Below are positions 44,399 to 53,756 of a stretch of DNA of 64,000 nucleotides, in pieces. A program made the translations under genes and the position numbers. Every line of letters starts with the position of its first letter. Position 1 is the first letter of the stretch. The notes under the pieces are model-generated. The model ran no database searches and was not told the origin of the DNA. It saw nothing but the letters and a program-made list of their open reading frames with translations. The DNA is from Mycobacterium sp. ITM-2016-00316 (GTDB lineage Bacteria; Actinomycetota; Actinomycetes; Mycobacteriales; Mycobacteriaceae), in contig NZ_CP134398.1 of assembly GCF_002968335.2 (NCBI RefSeq), forward strand, positions 3,038,001-3,102,000, read 5' to 3'.

Positions 44399-45259
44399 GT
44401 GGAACTTTCGGGAACCGGAATCTGGAGCTCACATCTGCGGTACGGCGATGCCGGCCACGCCGCCGAGGCAGCCGCCGAACTGGAAGAGCTCGGCTACACC
44501 GCGCTGTGGATTCCCGACGTCGGCGGACCGGTGCTCGACTCGGTCGAGAACCTGCTGACCGCCACGAAGACGGTCACCATCGCCACCGGCATCCTCAACC
44601 TCTGGATGCACGAGCCCGCCGAAGTGGCGGCCGCACACGCACGGCTGTCGGCGGCGCACGGCCGTCGGTTCCTGCTGGGCATCGGAGTCAGTCACGCGCC
44701 ACTGATCGATTCCAAGGCTCCGGGCACCTACCGCAAGCCGCTGGCCGCCACCGCGGCCTTCCTGGACGGACTGGACAACGCCGAGCAGCCGGTCGCGGCC
44801 GAGGACCGGGTGCTCGCCGCGCTCGGGCCGAAGATGCTTCGCCTTGCCGCCGACCGCTCACGCGGTGCACACCCCTACCTGGTCACCCCCGAGCACACCG
44901 CCACCGCCAGGGAGCGCCTCGGTGACGGACCGCTGCTGCTGCCCGAGCAGACCGCCGTGCTCAGCGACGACGCCGACGCCGCCCGCGAGATCGGACGCGA
45001 GTGGGTGCGTGGCTACCTGGCCATGCCGAACTATGCGAACAACCTGCTGCGCTCCGGGTTCACCGAAGACGAGGTGGCTTCGGTCAGCGACCGGCTGGTC
45101 GATGCAATCGTGGTGTGGGGCAACGAGGAAGCGATCCTGGCGCGGGTCAACGAGCACAAGGCTGCCGGCGCCGACCATGTGTGCGTCCAGGTGCTCGAGG
45201 CCGACCCGACGGCGCTGCCGATGCAGCAGTGGCGCCGGCTTGCACCCGTACTGAACTGA
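44399..45259 (+). CDS. LLM-class F420-dependent oxidoreductase (TIGR03620-like)
   Basis: A 286-aa luciferase-like TIM barrel. It starts LSGTGIWSSHLRYGDAGHAAEAAAELEELGYTALWIPDVGGPVLDSVENLL and has ATGILNLWMHEPAEVAAAHARLSAAHGRRFLLGIGVSH, the TIGR03620 pattern. Such mycobacterial enzymes use reduced F420. GTG at 44399 follows AAAGGAG spaced 8 nt, a strong site. It is likely co-transcribed with the hydrolase before and the LLM gene after it. Confidence 0.9.
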   Translation: MELSGTGIWSSHLRYGDAGHAAEAAAELEELGYTALWIPDVGGPVLDSVENLLTATKTVTIATGILNLWMHEPAEVAAAHARLSAAHGRRFLLGIGVSHAPLIDSKAPGTYRKPLAATAAFLDGLDNAEQPVAAEDRVLAALGPKMLRLAADRSRGAHPYLVTPEHTATARERLGDGPLLLPEQTAVLSDDADAAREIGREWVRGYLAMPNYANNLLRSGFTEDEVASVSDRLVDAIVVWGNEEAILARVNEHKAAGADHVCVQVLEADPTALPMQQWRRLAPVLN

Positions 45260-45268
45260 TAGCCGCCG

Positions 45269-46207
45269 ATGGGTGAGCTCGATATCGGCGTCTACGTCCC
45301 GCAGATGGGTTTCCCCTACGCCGACGTGCTGCATCGCGCGCAGCGCTGCGAGGAACTCGGCATCGGGTCGCTGTGGCTCTACGACCATCTGTACGGCCCG
45401 GGGATGCCCGAGATCGACTCCCTGGAGGCCTGGACACTGGCCACCGCACTGCTGGCCCGGACCGAGCGGCTGCGGGTCGGACATATGGTGCTGTGCAACC
45501 AGTTCCGCCATCCAGTGGTGCTGGCGAAGATGGCCACCACGCTCGATCAGATATCGGCGGGCCGCCTGCAACTGGGGATCGGCAGCGGCTCCATCGAGGA
45601 CGAGCACCGGCGCACCGGCCTGGACTGGGGCTCGTTCGCGACCCGTTCGGCGCGACTGGCCGAATCGCTGGAGATCCTGACCCAGGCGTTCGGCACCGGC
45701 ACCGTCGACTTCAGCGGTGAGCACTACACCGTCCGCGATATGCCCATCCGTCCCGGCGCGTTCCAGCAGCCGCGCCCGCCCATCGTGGTCGGGGGCGTCG
45801 GCGAGAAATACACGCTGCCGCTGGTGGCGCGCTACGCCGACGTGTGGAACGTGCCCACCTACGCACTCGGCGAGCTGGAGCACAAACTGGCCGTGCTGCG
45901 CTCCATCTGCTCCGGGATCGGACGCGATCCGTCCACCATCGTGATGTCGGTGGAGGCGGTGATGGCCCTGGCACCCGACGAGCAGTCCCTGCCGAAGGTC
46001 CGCGAATTCGCCGAGAAACGCTTCGGTGGACCAGGGTTCGGACTGGCGGAGGGCGGGCTGATCGGCACCGCACCCATGATCGTCGAGCGACTGCGCCAAT
46101 GGCGGGACCTGGGATTCGGCCAGGTCGTTTTGTTCACACACGACCGCGCCTCCGATCAGACCCTGGAAATCCTTGCCTCCCAGATCATCTCCGAGTTCGC
46201 GGGCTAA
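45269..46207 (+). CDS. LLM-class F420-dependent oxidoreductase
   Basis: A 312-aa luciferase-like protein: [61 protein letters not shown], and the [18 protein letters not shown] loop. It is only moderately similar to the LLM gene before it, so it is not a recent duplicate. F420 or FMN use cannot be separated by eye; F420 is likely in mycobacteria. It lies 9 bp after that gene and converges with cinA, overlapping by 4 bp. Confidence 0.9.
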   Translation: MGELDIGVYVPQMGFPYADVLHRAQRCEELGIGSLWLYDHLYGPGMPEIDSLEAWTLATALLARTERLRVGHMVLCNQFRHPVVLAKMATTLDQISAGRLQLGIGSGSIEDEHRRTGLDWGSFATRSARLAESLEILTQAFGTGTVDFSGEHYTVRDMPIRPGAFQQPRPPIVVGGVGEKYTLPLVARYADVWNVPTYALGELEHKLAVLRSICSGIGRDPSTIVMSVEAVMALAPDEQSLPKVREFAEKRFGGPGFGLAEGGLIGTAPMIVERLRQWRDLGFGQVVLFTHDRASDQTLEILASQIISEFAG

Positions 46208-47487
46208 TCCGGGGGCAGCGACAACAGTTCGTTGCGCAGCATGTGCATGGCGACCGTCGTCGAGCGCTCACGCACGTCGCTGCGGTCACCGGGCAGTCGC
46301 AACGTATGCACCAGCGTCGGCCTGCCACTCAGTGCCACCCCGAAACACACCGTGCCGACCGGCTTTTCCGCCGACCCACCGCCCGGCCCGGCGATTCCGG
46401 TGATTCCGACCGCGGTGTCGGCATCGAAGCGGGCCAGCGCACCCTCGGCCATCGCGCGCGCCACCGGCTCGGACACCGCGCCGTGCTCGTCGATCAGTGC
46501 CGCGTCCACGCCGAGGAGTTCGACCTTGGCCTCGTTGGAGTAGGACACCACCCCACCGACCAGATAGGCCGAGGACCCGGCCCGGTCCGCGATGCGGGCG
46601 GCCAGCAGGCCCGCCGTGCACGACTCCGCGGTGGCGAAGCGGCGCCCGGCCAGCAGCGCGGCCACCTGATCGTCGATGAGCGCACCGTCGGTGGAGAACA
46701 GTTCCCGTGCATGGCGGTCCCGCAGCAGGTCGATCAGCGCGGCGTAGGCGCCGGCGGCAGGCGGTTCGTAGCGGGTGACGATCTCCAGCTCGCCGCGGCG
46801 AAGACAGGTGGTGATCTCGAGATCGGCGAAACCACCGATACCGGATTCGGCCTCCCGCAGCGTTTCCGCCAGCCCGGACTCGGCGAGGCCGAACATCCGT
46901 ACCGTCTCCTGGCGGTATTCGGTGCGGCCGGAGATCGCCTGCTGCACGGTGAGGGTTTCGACCGCGCGTGACCACATCGGCTGCAGTTCACGCGGCGGGC
47001 CGGGCAGCACCACCACGGTCGGCCCGTCCGCGCCTGCGTTCAGGACAACCCCCGGCGCGGTGCCCACCGGATCCAGGATCTCCGCGCCGGCGGGCACCAT
47101 CGCCTGCTTGCGGTTGGCAGCCATCACCGCCTCGAAGTCGACGCCCGGCCGCCCGGCCATCAGGGTGCGCAGGATCTCGGCGATGCGGACTTCGAGGGGG
47201 CCGTCGAGCAGCAGTTCGCGGCCGGCGAAGCGCGCGACGGTGGCCACCGTCAGATCATCGGCCGTCGGGCCGAGGCCGCCGCTGGTGATGATGAGGTCGA
47301 CACCCTGATCGGCCAGGAAGCGCAACTGCGCCTCGATATCGTCGGCGCGGTCACCGCACTGGGTGACATAGGCCAGCTCCACACCCAGCTCCAGCAGCCG
47401 GTCGGCGAGCCAGGGCCCGTTGAGATCCTGGATGCGCCCGGTCAGCACCTCGGTTCCGGTCACCACGATCGCCGCGCGCACAGTCAT
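46204..47487 (-). CDS. cinA: CinA family nicotinamide-nucleotide amidase
   Basis: A 427-aa two-domain protein. The N-terminal MoCF/COG1058 domain (about residues 1-170) has [37 protein letters not shown] and [10 protein letters not shown]. The C-terminal CinA domain (about 260-420) has [35 protein letters not shown] and [21 protein letters not shown]. It deamidates NMN to NaMN and hydrolyses ADP-ribose in pyridine-nucleotide recycling. The full length matches the family. It stands alone on the minus strand. Confidence 0.95.
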   Translation of the reverse strand: MTVRAAIVVTGTEVLTGRIQDLNGPWLADRLLELGVELAYVTQCGDRADDIEAQLRFLADQGVDLIITSGGLGPTADDLTVATVARFAGRELLLDGPLEVRIAEILRTLMAGRPGVDFEAVMAANRKQAMVPAGAEILDPVGTAPGVVLNAGADGPTVVVLPGPPRELQPMWSRAVETLTVQQAISGRTEYRQETVRMFGLAESGLAETLREAESGIGGFADLEITTCLRRGELEIVTRYEPPAAGAYAALIDLLRDRHARELFSTDGALIDDQVAALLAGRRFATAESCTAGLLAARIADRAGSSAYLVGGVVSYSNEAKVELLGVDAALIDEHGAVSEPVARAMAEGALARFDADTAVGITGIAGPGGGSAEKPVGTVCFGVALSGRPTLVHTLRLPGDRSDVRERSTTVAMHMLRNELLSLPPD

Positions 47488-47512
47488 GGTCTGAGCCTAA
47501 GCAGCGACGCCG

Positions 47513-47755
47513 TCAGTGCGTCAGCCAGCCCTTCACCGTCGCCAGGTCACGGGTGTACTGCTCCATGCCGTCGTCGTGGTAGCGCGATCCCCCGCTGATG
47601 GCCTCGTCGCCCTGCCAGATCACCCGGATGCGCGCGGCTCCCCGCAGGTAGATGTCGACCCGGTCGGCGACGCGCCGGGTCCACCCGCGTTCCGCGGTGA
47701 TCTCGGCAAGGGCCTGCCGTTCGGTTGCGTCTGGCCTCGTCGTCGAATCGGGCAC
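47513..47755 (-). CDS. Small conserved mycobacterial protein of unknown function
   Basis: An 80-aa protein from GTG 47755, which is preceded by a strong AGGAGG spaced 5 nt. It contains ERQALAEITAERGWTRRVADRVDIYLRGAARIRVIWQGDEAISG and DDGMEQYTRDLATVKGWL, a mixed alpha/beta pattern with a central Arg-rich strand and no Cys. I recall similar short proteins in other mycobacteria but no named family. The good ribosome site argues that it is real. It is downstream of the SDR gene on the same strand. Confidence 0.68.
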   Translation of the reverse strand: MPDSTTRPDATERQALAEITAERGWTRRVADRVDIYLRGAARIRVIWQGDEAISGGSRYHDDGMEQYTRDLATVKGWLTH

Positions 47756-47847
47756 GGTGTCCTCCTGTGATGGGTTGACCCCTATCCTGCCCTGCCGGGT
47801 CGCCCTGTCCGGCGACCGGTCGTCACGCAGGAACCAGACGACCGCCC

Positions 47848-48591
47848 CTAGAACAGGTCCTTGTGCGGGACGTCGGTGATCAGACCACCGTCGACCACGA
47901 ACTCCGCGCCGGTCGAGAACGAGGACTCGTCGCTGGCCAGGAACACCACGAAGGTCGAGACCTCTTCGGAGCGGCCCGGCCGGCCCAGCGGCGAGGTGAC
48001 CATGTCGTCGGGGAAGTGCTTGGTCATCGGGGTGCGGATGAAGCCCGGGTGCAGCGAGTTGATCCGGATGTTGAACTTGCCGAGTTCGATCGCGGCGGAC
48101 TTGGCCAGCCCGCGCACCGCCCATTTGGACGCCACGTACGGGTGCACCATGGGTGCGCCGCGCAGACCCTCGATCGAGGACACGTTGATGATCGAGCCGC
48201 CGCCGGCGGCCTTCATCTGTTCGACGACGGCCTGCATGCCCAGGAAGGTCCCGGTCAGGTTGACGTCGATGACTTTCTGCCACTTGGCCATATCGAACTG
48301 GCCGATCTTGCCCAGCGCGACGATGCCCGCGTTGTTGACCAGCGTGGTGAGGCTGCCGTAGGTCTCGACCGCGGTGTTGACCGCTGCGGTCCACTGATCG
48401 GCATCGGTGACGTCGAGGTGGACGTACCGGACGGCGTCGCCGAGTTCGGCGGCCAGCGCCTCACCCTTCTCGTCGAGGATGTCGCCGACCACCACCTTGG
48501 CGCCTTCGTCGATGAGCATCTTGGCGTGTGCGGCGCCCATTCCCTGTGCGCCGCCGCTGATGAGTACAACTTTTCCGTCCACGCGTCCCAT
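47848..48591 (-). CDS. Short-chain dehydrogenase/reductase (hydroxysteroid-dehydrogenase-like)
   Basis: A 247-aa classical SDR. Cofactor motif ISGGAQGMGAAHA, LVNNAGIV, catalytic Ser in INVSSIEGLRG and Tyr-x-x-x-Lys in PYVASKWAVRGL are all present. It resembles mycobacterial SDRs of the 3-alpha/20-beta-hydroxysteroid dehydrogenase type. A KstR-type box lies in its upstream region (48625-48638), shared with the divergent DapB-like gene, which fits a sterol- or side-chain-catabolic role (inference). Confidence 0.9.
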   Translation of the reverse strand: MGRVDGKVVLISGGAQGMGAAHAKMLIDEGAKVVVGDILDEKGEALAAELGDAVRYVHLDVTDADQWTAAVNTAVETYGSLTTLVNNAGIVALGKIGQFDMAKWQKVIDVNLTGTFLGMQAVVEQMKAAGGGSIINVSSIEGLRGAPMVHPYVASKWAVRGLAKSAAIELGKFNIRINSLHPGFIRTPMTKHFPDDMVTSPLGRPGRSEEVSTFVVFLASDESSFSTGAEFVVDGGLITDVPHKDLF

Positions 48592-48624
48592 GAGGCGTCA
48601 GGCTACCGCAACGCCGAAATAAAC

Positions 48625-48638
48625 TAGAACCTGTTCCA
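48625..48638. promoter_or_regulatory. KstR-type operator in a divergent promoter region
   Basis: TAGAACCTGTTCCA fits the KstR consensus TnnAACnnGTTnnA. It lies between the SDR (start 48591, minus) and DapB-like (start 48696, plus) genes. The preceding ten bases AAACTAGAAC are the same as at the second box at 62546. KstR represses cholesterol-catabolic genes in mycobacteria. Confidence 0.65.
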
Positions 48639-48695
48639 ATTTGTGCCCGGCCCCCGCATACTGCGACCAGACCACACATCCTCAAGGAGTCCTGT

Positions 48696-49772
48696 ATGGC
48701 CATTCGCGTGGCACTCGTCGGTACCGGAAACTGCGGCCGGCTGTCCCTGATTCAGCTCATCGAGGACCCCCGCTTCGAGCTCGTCGCGGTGGGCACGTCG
48801 ACCGAGGCCAAGGTCGGCCGCGACGCCGGTGAACTTGCCGGACTGGACACCGTCACCGGTGTGACCGCGGCGCTGGGCATCGAGGACGCGCTGGCCGCGA
48901 AGCCGGACTGCCTGGTGTACTGCGCGATGGGCGATACCCGCCCCGTCGAGGCGACCCGCGATGTGATGGCAGCGCTCTCGGCAGGCGTCAACGTGGTGGG
49001 CTCCGCTCCGGGCGGTCTGCAGTTCCCGTGGGGCGCGATGCCGAAAAAGGCCATCGCTCGCGTGGAAGATGCAGCACAACAAGGTAATTCGAGTGTGTTC
49101 ATCACCGGTGTCGATCCCGGCTTCGCCACCGACCTGGTCCCGTTCGCGATCGCCAGCACCTGTCAGCGCATCGATCAGATCAAGACCATGGAGATCGCCG
49201 ACTACGCCACCTACGACGGCGCCGAGGTGATGTCGATCGTGATGGGCTTCGGCAACCCTATCGACCAGCCCGGCATGCTGTTCCTGCCAGGGATCCTGGG
49301 CGCGGCGTGGGGGACGGCGATCCGGATGCTGGCCGCCGGGCTGGGTGTCGAGGTCGACGAGATCACCGAGAATTACGACCTGGAACCCGCCCCGGAGGAC
49401 ATCCCGGTCGCCACCGGCGTCATCGCCAAGGGCACCGTGGCCGCGATGCGATTCGAGATCAACGGCATGGTCGGCGGGAAACCGGTGATCGTCGTCGAAC
49501 ACATCACCCGGGTGCGCGAGGACCTGCGCCCGGACTGGGCTCAGCCCGCGCAACCGGGCGGGTCCTACCGGGTCGAGATCACCGGTGAACCGTCCTATGT
49601 GGTGGACATCTGCCCGACCAGCAGCCGAGGCGACCACAACTACGCCGCGATCCTGGCCGCCGCCGGCCGGATCGTGAATGCCATCCCCGATGTGGTGGCC
49701 GCCGCGCCCGGCATCCGCACCACGCTCGATCTGCCGCTGGGGACCGGCAAAGGTCTGGTCCGCACCGGGTAG
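48696..49772 (+). CDS. NAD(P)-binding amine-dehydrogenase/DapB-like protein
   Basis: A 358-aa protein with an N-terminal Rossmann fold (RVALVGTGNCGRLSLIQLIEDP) and a dihydrodipicolinate-reductase-like C-terminal part (GVDPGFATDLVPFAIAS, EIADYATYDGAEVMSIVMGFG). Related enzymes include 2,4-diaminopentanoate dehydrogenase; mycobacteria have several uncharacterised paralogues. The KstR-type box upstream links it to sterol-type metabolism. ATG at 48696 follows AAGGAG. Confidence 0.85.
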   Translation: MAIRVALVGTGNCGRLSLIQLIEDPRFELVAVGTSTEAKVGRDAGELAGLDTVTGVTAALGIEDALAAKPDCLVYCAMGDTRPVEATRDVMAALSAGVNVVGSAPGGLQFPWGAMPKKAIARVEDAAQQGNSSVFITGVDPGFATDLVPFAIASTCQRIDQIKTMEIADYATYDGAEVMSIVMGFGNPIDQPGMLFLPGILGAAWGTAIRMLAAGLGVEVDEITENYDLEPAPEDIPVATGVIAKGTVAAMRFEINGMVGGKPVIVVEHITRVREDLRPDWAQPAQPGGSYRVEITGEPSYVVDICPTSSRGDHNYAAILAAAGRIVNAIPDVVAAAPGIRTTLDLPLGTGKGLVRTG

Positions 49773-49812
49773 GGGGCCCACGGAGGGCCCCGCTACCGAG
49801 GTCGGCGATCGG

Positions 49813-51069
49813 TCAGCTGAACGATGCGCGAGGGGCACCCATGCCCGGATCGATCCGCACCGGCCCGGCAGCCGAAGGGGCGATCGGGAAATCAAAGATC
49901 GCCGTCGGAAGGTAGACCGTGGCACACGCATTGGGGATATCGACGACGCCGGAGAGCCGGCCCTCGATCGGCGCGGCGCCGAGCAGCAGGTAAGCCTGCT
50001 CCGGGCTGTAGCCGAATTTGGTGAGGTAGTCGATCGCATGCAGACAGGCCCGCTGGTATGACAGGTGGGAATCCAGGTAACGCTGCTCGCCGTCCAGGGT
50101 TACCGACGTGCCGGAGAACGCCAGCCACTCCGAGTACTGCGGGTCGGTGTTTCCGGGCATGAAGATCGCGTTCTCGCTCACCCCGTAGGCCTCCATCCCA
50201 CCGGGGATCACGTCGACCCGTAGATCGATGAACCCACCCATCTCGATGGCACCGCAGAAGGTGATCTCGCCGTCGCCCTGGGAGAAGTGGAGATCGCCAA
50301 CGGACAGGTTGGCGCCGTCGACGAACACCGGATAGAAGACACGGCTGCCCTTGGTGAAGTTCTTGATGTCCTGGTTGCCGCCGTTCTCACGGGGTGGCGC
50401 GGTGCGAGCGGCCTCCGCAGCAGCCTTGGTGAAAGCGTCGCCCGTCAGCCCGCCGAGGATCGCGTCCTGCGGTTCGGGCGGCAGAGCCAGCGGTGGCACA
50501 CGGTCGGGGTCGGTCGCGATCAACGCCGCCTCGCGGGCGTTCCAGGTTCCCAGCAGGTTCGCCGATGGCGCGGTGCCCATCAGGCCGGGATGCACAATGC
50601 CGGTGAACTCCACGTGCGGGATATGGCGCGAGGTGGTCTTCTGGCCGGAGAAGTCCCAGATCGCCTTGTAAGCGTCGGGGAACTGCTCGGTGAGGAAGCC
50701 GCCGCCGTTCTGGGTCGGGAAAATGCCGGTGTAACCCCAGCCCTGGCCTGCGAGCGGACCGGAATCCTCCTGCGGGATGGGACCGACATCGAGGATGTCG
50801 ACGATCAGCAGGTCGCCCGGCTTGGCTCCCTCGACGGCAATCGGGCCGGAGAGCACGTGCACAGTGGTCAACGGGGCGTTGAGAATATCCTCCGCCGAGT
50901 CATCGTTGATGATGGCGCCGTCGAACCACTCCCGACAGTGCACCCGGAACGAATCCCCCTTCTTGACCGTCACTGCAGCCGGGATGTCGGGGTGCCACCG
51001 ATTGTGACCGAGCTTCTCCTGATCGGTGAATTTCTTGGTGGAATCGAGCGGAAATACGATGTCGGGCAT
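49813..51069 (-). CDS. fmdA: Formamidase/acetamidase family protein
   Basis: A 418-aa FmdA/AmdA protein. Diagnostic parts are DGAIINDDSAEDI, the central GPLAGQGWGYTGIFPTQNGGG and DIKNFTKGSRVFYPVFVDGANLSVGDLHFSQGDGEITFCGAIEMGG, full length for the family. It hydrolyses formamide (or short amides) to ammonia and formate in the cytoplasm. It follows fmdB by 8 bp, and its ribosome site AGGAG overlaps the fmdB stop region. It converges with the DapB-like gene. Downstream of the minus-strand catabolic block, it may deal with formamide released there. Confidence 0.93.
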   Translation of the reverse strand: MPDIVFPLDSTKKFTDQEKLGHNRWHPDIPAAVTVKKGDSFRVHCREWFDGAIINDDSAEDILNAPLTTVHVLSGPIAVEGAKPGDLLIVDILDVGPIPQEDSGPLAGQGWGYTGIFPTQNGGGFLTEQFPDAYKAIWDFSGQKTTSRHIPHVEFTGIVHPGLMGTAPSANLLGTWNAREAALIATDPDRVPPLALPPEPQDAILGGLTGDAFTKAAAEAARTAPPRENGGNQDIKNFTKGSRVFYPVFVDGANLSVGDLHFSQGDGEITFCGAIEMGGFIDLRVDVIPGGMEAYGVSENAIFMPGNTDPQYSEWLAFSGTSVTLDGEQRYLDSHLSYQRACLHAIDYLTKFGYSPEQAYLLLGAAPIEGRLSGVVDIPNACATVYLPTAIFDFPIAPSAAGPVRIDPGMGAPRASFS

Positions 51070-51077
51070 GGAAACTC

Positions 51078-51359
51078 CTAGCTCCTTGGCAGTTTCTGGT
51101 GTAGAGGGTTGGTGGTGACCTTTTGGCGCCGCCCTGCCGGCGCCGGTGCGCTGACCACCGCCGGTCGATCCGCGCTAGCCCTGGTCGCTTCTTGCAGAGC
51201 CATCCCGGCACCGGAGCGCGCGAGGTTGGGGGACGAGATCATTCGACGGGCTGGACCGGCACAGGTGGGGCATTCGACGAAGTCCGGGCGATCATTCATC
51301 GAATATCGCTGTGCCGTAGCGTCACAGCCAGCTTTACATCGAAACACGTAGATAACCAA
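51078..51359 (-). CDS. fmdB: FmdB-type zinc-ribbon protein
   Basis: A 93-aa protein with IYVFRCKAGCDATAQRYS and VECPTCAGPARRM, a four-Cys zinc ribbon (one pair spaced 3 residues, one CxxC), as in FmdB, the putative regulator partner of formamidase. The tail is basic and Ala/Pro-rich. The start is TTG at 51359 behind GAGGAA spaced 5 nt; no ATG or GTG is available without cutting the first Cys strand. It directly precedes fmdA and is probably co-transcribed. Confidence 0.83.
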   Translation of the reverse strand: MVIYVFRCKAGCDATAQRYSMNDRPDFVECPTCAGPARRMISSPNLARSGAGMALQEATRASADRPAVVSAPAPAGRRQKVTTNPLHQKLPRS

Positions 51360-51541
51360 TAGGTTTCCTCACGGTATGGAACAGCCGTTCATTTCACACA
51401 GGCGCCACATTACCGTCGTGTTCAGGTATGGGCAGAGCAGTTGGAGATCCCCACAGTCCGAACGGAATCGGGTGTGGCTTCGTACAGGACGGAACGCGGT
51501 GCGATCGACGCGACACATCTAATGCGTTGCGTCGGTGCGGT

Positions 51542-52738
51542 TTAGCGGGTCCTGGACCGGAGTGCGGCGCCAGCGTCTTGGCCGGCGGTATCGCGCATGC
51601 CCATCTTCATCGCGGCCCACAACGCGATCCGGAAGTTGATCCGGTCGGTCTCCTCCAACGGGTTGGCCCCGGTCAGCTCGGCGATCTTTGCCAACCGGTT
51701 CCGCAGCGTGTTCACATGTACATACAGCTTGTTCGCTGCGGTGGCGAGGTCGAGGTCCGGCGCCAGGAACGCCTCCAGGGAAGCCACCAGGTGGGCGCTG
51801 TTGACCTTGTCGTGGTCAACCAGTGGGACAAGCAGTCTCTGCACGAAGGGAACGAGGCGGACCTTCGGAACGGCGGCCAGTAGGCCGTCCAGGGTGGCGA
51901 TCTCGTCGATGTGCACCGTGCGCTGCCAGCGGGAGGCTTCCTGCAGCGCCTCCAGCGCCTCCGGGATCGCGTATGCCATCGACTGGGCGTCGGGCGCCAT
52001 CGCCATGCCACAGACCAACGCAGACTCCGAAAGTTCGGCGGTCAGCGACTCGGTGTGCGGGCACAGCGCCACGATGCGCTCATCAAGCACGGCCATCGTG
52101 CCGCCGTGCCGGTCCACCAACTGATGGACATCGACATGGAGCTCCGGAGTGAAGGCGCACACCACCACCGGGGCGGCAGCCAATCCATGCTCGGCCAGCG
52201 CACTCTGCACTGGGCTGACACCCAGCGTGCCTGCGACGAACCAGCGCAGGATCGAACCCAGATCACGTTCGCGGGCACCGATCTCACGGTCGGCCACGCG
52301 CATCGATTCTGCCCAGTCGACGATCCGCCGGAACGGCACCGCGGCGTGTAGGGCCAGCAGCGGCAGATCCATGTCCTGGCAGGCGCTGTGCAGCACGGCG
52401 GGTGGTTCGTCGAACAGGTCACCGAGGCCGACCACCAGCGCGCTGACGCTTTGCGCGGCAAGGGTGGCCACGTAGCGGCGGATCTCCTCGTCAGGCCGGC
52501 CGACGACCGGCACTCCAACGCTGAGGATCAACTCCCCGCCGGACAGGTAAGGCGTGGGGTCGGCCAACTCGGTGGGGTACACATAGCGAATCAGCCGGTC
52601 TTCGTCGCGGATCGAGGTGAGTGCCTCGACTCGCAGGCTCGATTCTGCGAGTAGATCCCGCAGCCGCACGGTGCCGTCGTGCGGCGCCGAACAGGCACCG
52701 TCGACACTCTGCTCCGCAATCTGGTGCCCCGGGGTCAC
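51542..52738 (-). CDS. PucR-family transcriptional regulator
   Basis: A 398-aa regulator. The N-terminal PucR domain (about residues 22-140) includes TVRLRDLLAESSLRV and PYLSGGELILSVG; a GGDEF-like middle is followed by the C-terminal HTH (about 330-385) LVASLEAFLAPDLDLATAANKLYVHVNTLRNRLAKIAELTG. PucR controls purine catabolism in Bacillus, and relatives regulate nitrogen-compound degradation. It lies between the oxygenase operon upstream (57 bp from the reductase stop) and fmdB-fmdA downstream, so it is the likely regulator of one or both units. Confidence 0.92.
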   Translation of the reverse strand: MTPGHQIAEQSVDGACSAPHDGTVRLRDLLAESSLRVEALTSIRDEDRLIRYVYPTELADPTPYLSGGELILSVGVPVVGRPDEEIRRYVATLAAQSVSALVVGLGDLFDEPPAVLHSACQDMDLPLLALHAAVPFRRIVDWAESMRVADREIGARERDLGSILRWFVAGTLGVSPVQSALAEHGLAAAPVVVCAFTPELHVDVHQLVDRHGGTMAVLDERIVALCPHTESLTAELSESALVCGMAMAPDAQSMAYAIPEALEALQEASRWQRTVHIDEIATLDGLLAAVPKVRLVPFVQRLLVPLVDHDKVNSAHLVASLEAFLAPDLDLATAANKLYVHVNTLRNRLAKIAELTGANPLEETDRINFRIALWAAMKMGMRDTAGQDAGAALRSRTR

Positions 52739-52795
52739 CGAGGCCTCACAGCGTGAGCATTCATATCCGGCGAGTTTACGGTGAGGACGGACCGT

Positions 52796-53752
52796 TTACA
52801 GGTCGAGGCACAGCCTGCTACCACCGCGGGACCGCGATACGCAAATCATCATCGTGCTGTTCTCCTGCTGTTCACTTTCAGTCAGCAAATCATCACGGTG
52901 GTCGATGTCACCCGCCAGCACCTTTGTTTCGCATGTCCCGCAGAAGCCCGCGGCGCATGAGTAGGGCGTATCGGGCACCGCCGCCAGAACAGCGTCGAGA
53001 ACACTCACGCCGGCACCGACCGTGACGGTGACGCCACTGCGGGCGAGTTCAACCTCGAACGCCCCGTCGTCGTCGAGCCCGCCGTCCGGTCCGGTGGCGT
53101 CGGTATCCGCCGCGGAGAACCGTTCGATGTGGAGCGCCAGGTCCGGATGCTCTTCGCTGATCCGTTGGACCGCCGCGAGCATGGCCGGTGGTCCGCAGCA
53201 GTAGACATGGGTGCCCGCGCCCGCGGCCGCGAAAAGCACGGCGATATCCGGACGTCCGGATTCATCCTCGGGTAGCACCGCGATATCCGGCAGCGTATCC
53301 AGCCGATCCAGGTAGGCCATCGAGGCGCGGGTGCGACCGCCGTAGACCAGTCGCATCGGCGGCGGATCCGCTTGCTTCTGAAGCGATTCCATCATCGCCA
53401 GAATGGGTGTGATGCCGATGCCGCCAGCCAGGAAGAGGTAGGCCGGCGCAGGGGCGAGTGCGAAGTTGTTCCGCGGTTCACCGACCTCGAGTACCTCACC
53501 GACGCGCAACTGCTGATGTACCTCGCGGGACCCGCCCCGACCGTCCGCGACGAGCAGCACAGCGATGGTGTAGCTGTACGGGTCGTCGTGCGCACCGCAC
53601 AGCGAATACTGCCGCACCAGGCCGGACGCGAGGGTGAGAGCGATATGGGCGCCCGGCGTCCAGGCTGGCAACCGTTCCCCCGCCGGACTCTGCAACAACA
53701 CCGAGATGACACCCTCAGCTTCCAGCCGAAGTTGGGTGACCCGAAGCTTCAT
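52796..53752 (-). CDS. Rieske-oxygenase reductase (PDR/VanB type)
   Basis: A 318-aa electron-transfer protein: FMN/FAD-binding barrel with RQYSLCGAHDDP, NAD domain with FLAGGIGITPILAMMESL, and a C-terminal plant-type [2Fe-2S] domain with Cys266, Cys271, Cys274 and Cys304. This domain order is the phthalate dioxygenase reductase/VanB layout. It takes electrons from NADH to the Rieske oxygenase encoded immediately upstream, 4 bp away. ATG at 53752. It is the last gene of the tight run of overlapping genes. Confidence 0.93.
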   Translation of the reverse strand: MKLRVTQLRLEAEGVISVLLQSPAGERLPAWTPGAHIALTLASGLVRQYSLCGAHDDPYSYTIAVLLVADGRGGSREVHQQLRVGEVLEVGEPRNNFALAPAPAYLFLAGGIGITPILAMMESLQKQADPPPMRLVYGGRTRASMAYLDRLDTLPDIAVLPEDESGRPDIAVLFAAAGAGTHVYCCGPPAMLAAVQRISEEHPDLALHIERFSAADTDATGPDGGLDDDGAFEVELARSGVTVTVGAGVSVLDAVLAAVPDTPYSCAAGFCGTCETKVLAGDIDHRDDLLTESEQQENSTMMICVSRSRGGSRLCLDL

Positions 53753-53756
53753 CTGC

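Noticed and set aside
47756..48394. In-frame extension of the 80-aa protein through the SDR gene
   Set aside because: It is a shadow of the SDR in another frame; the GTG at 47755 has a strong AGGAGG.
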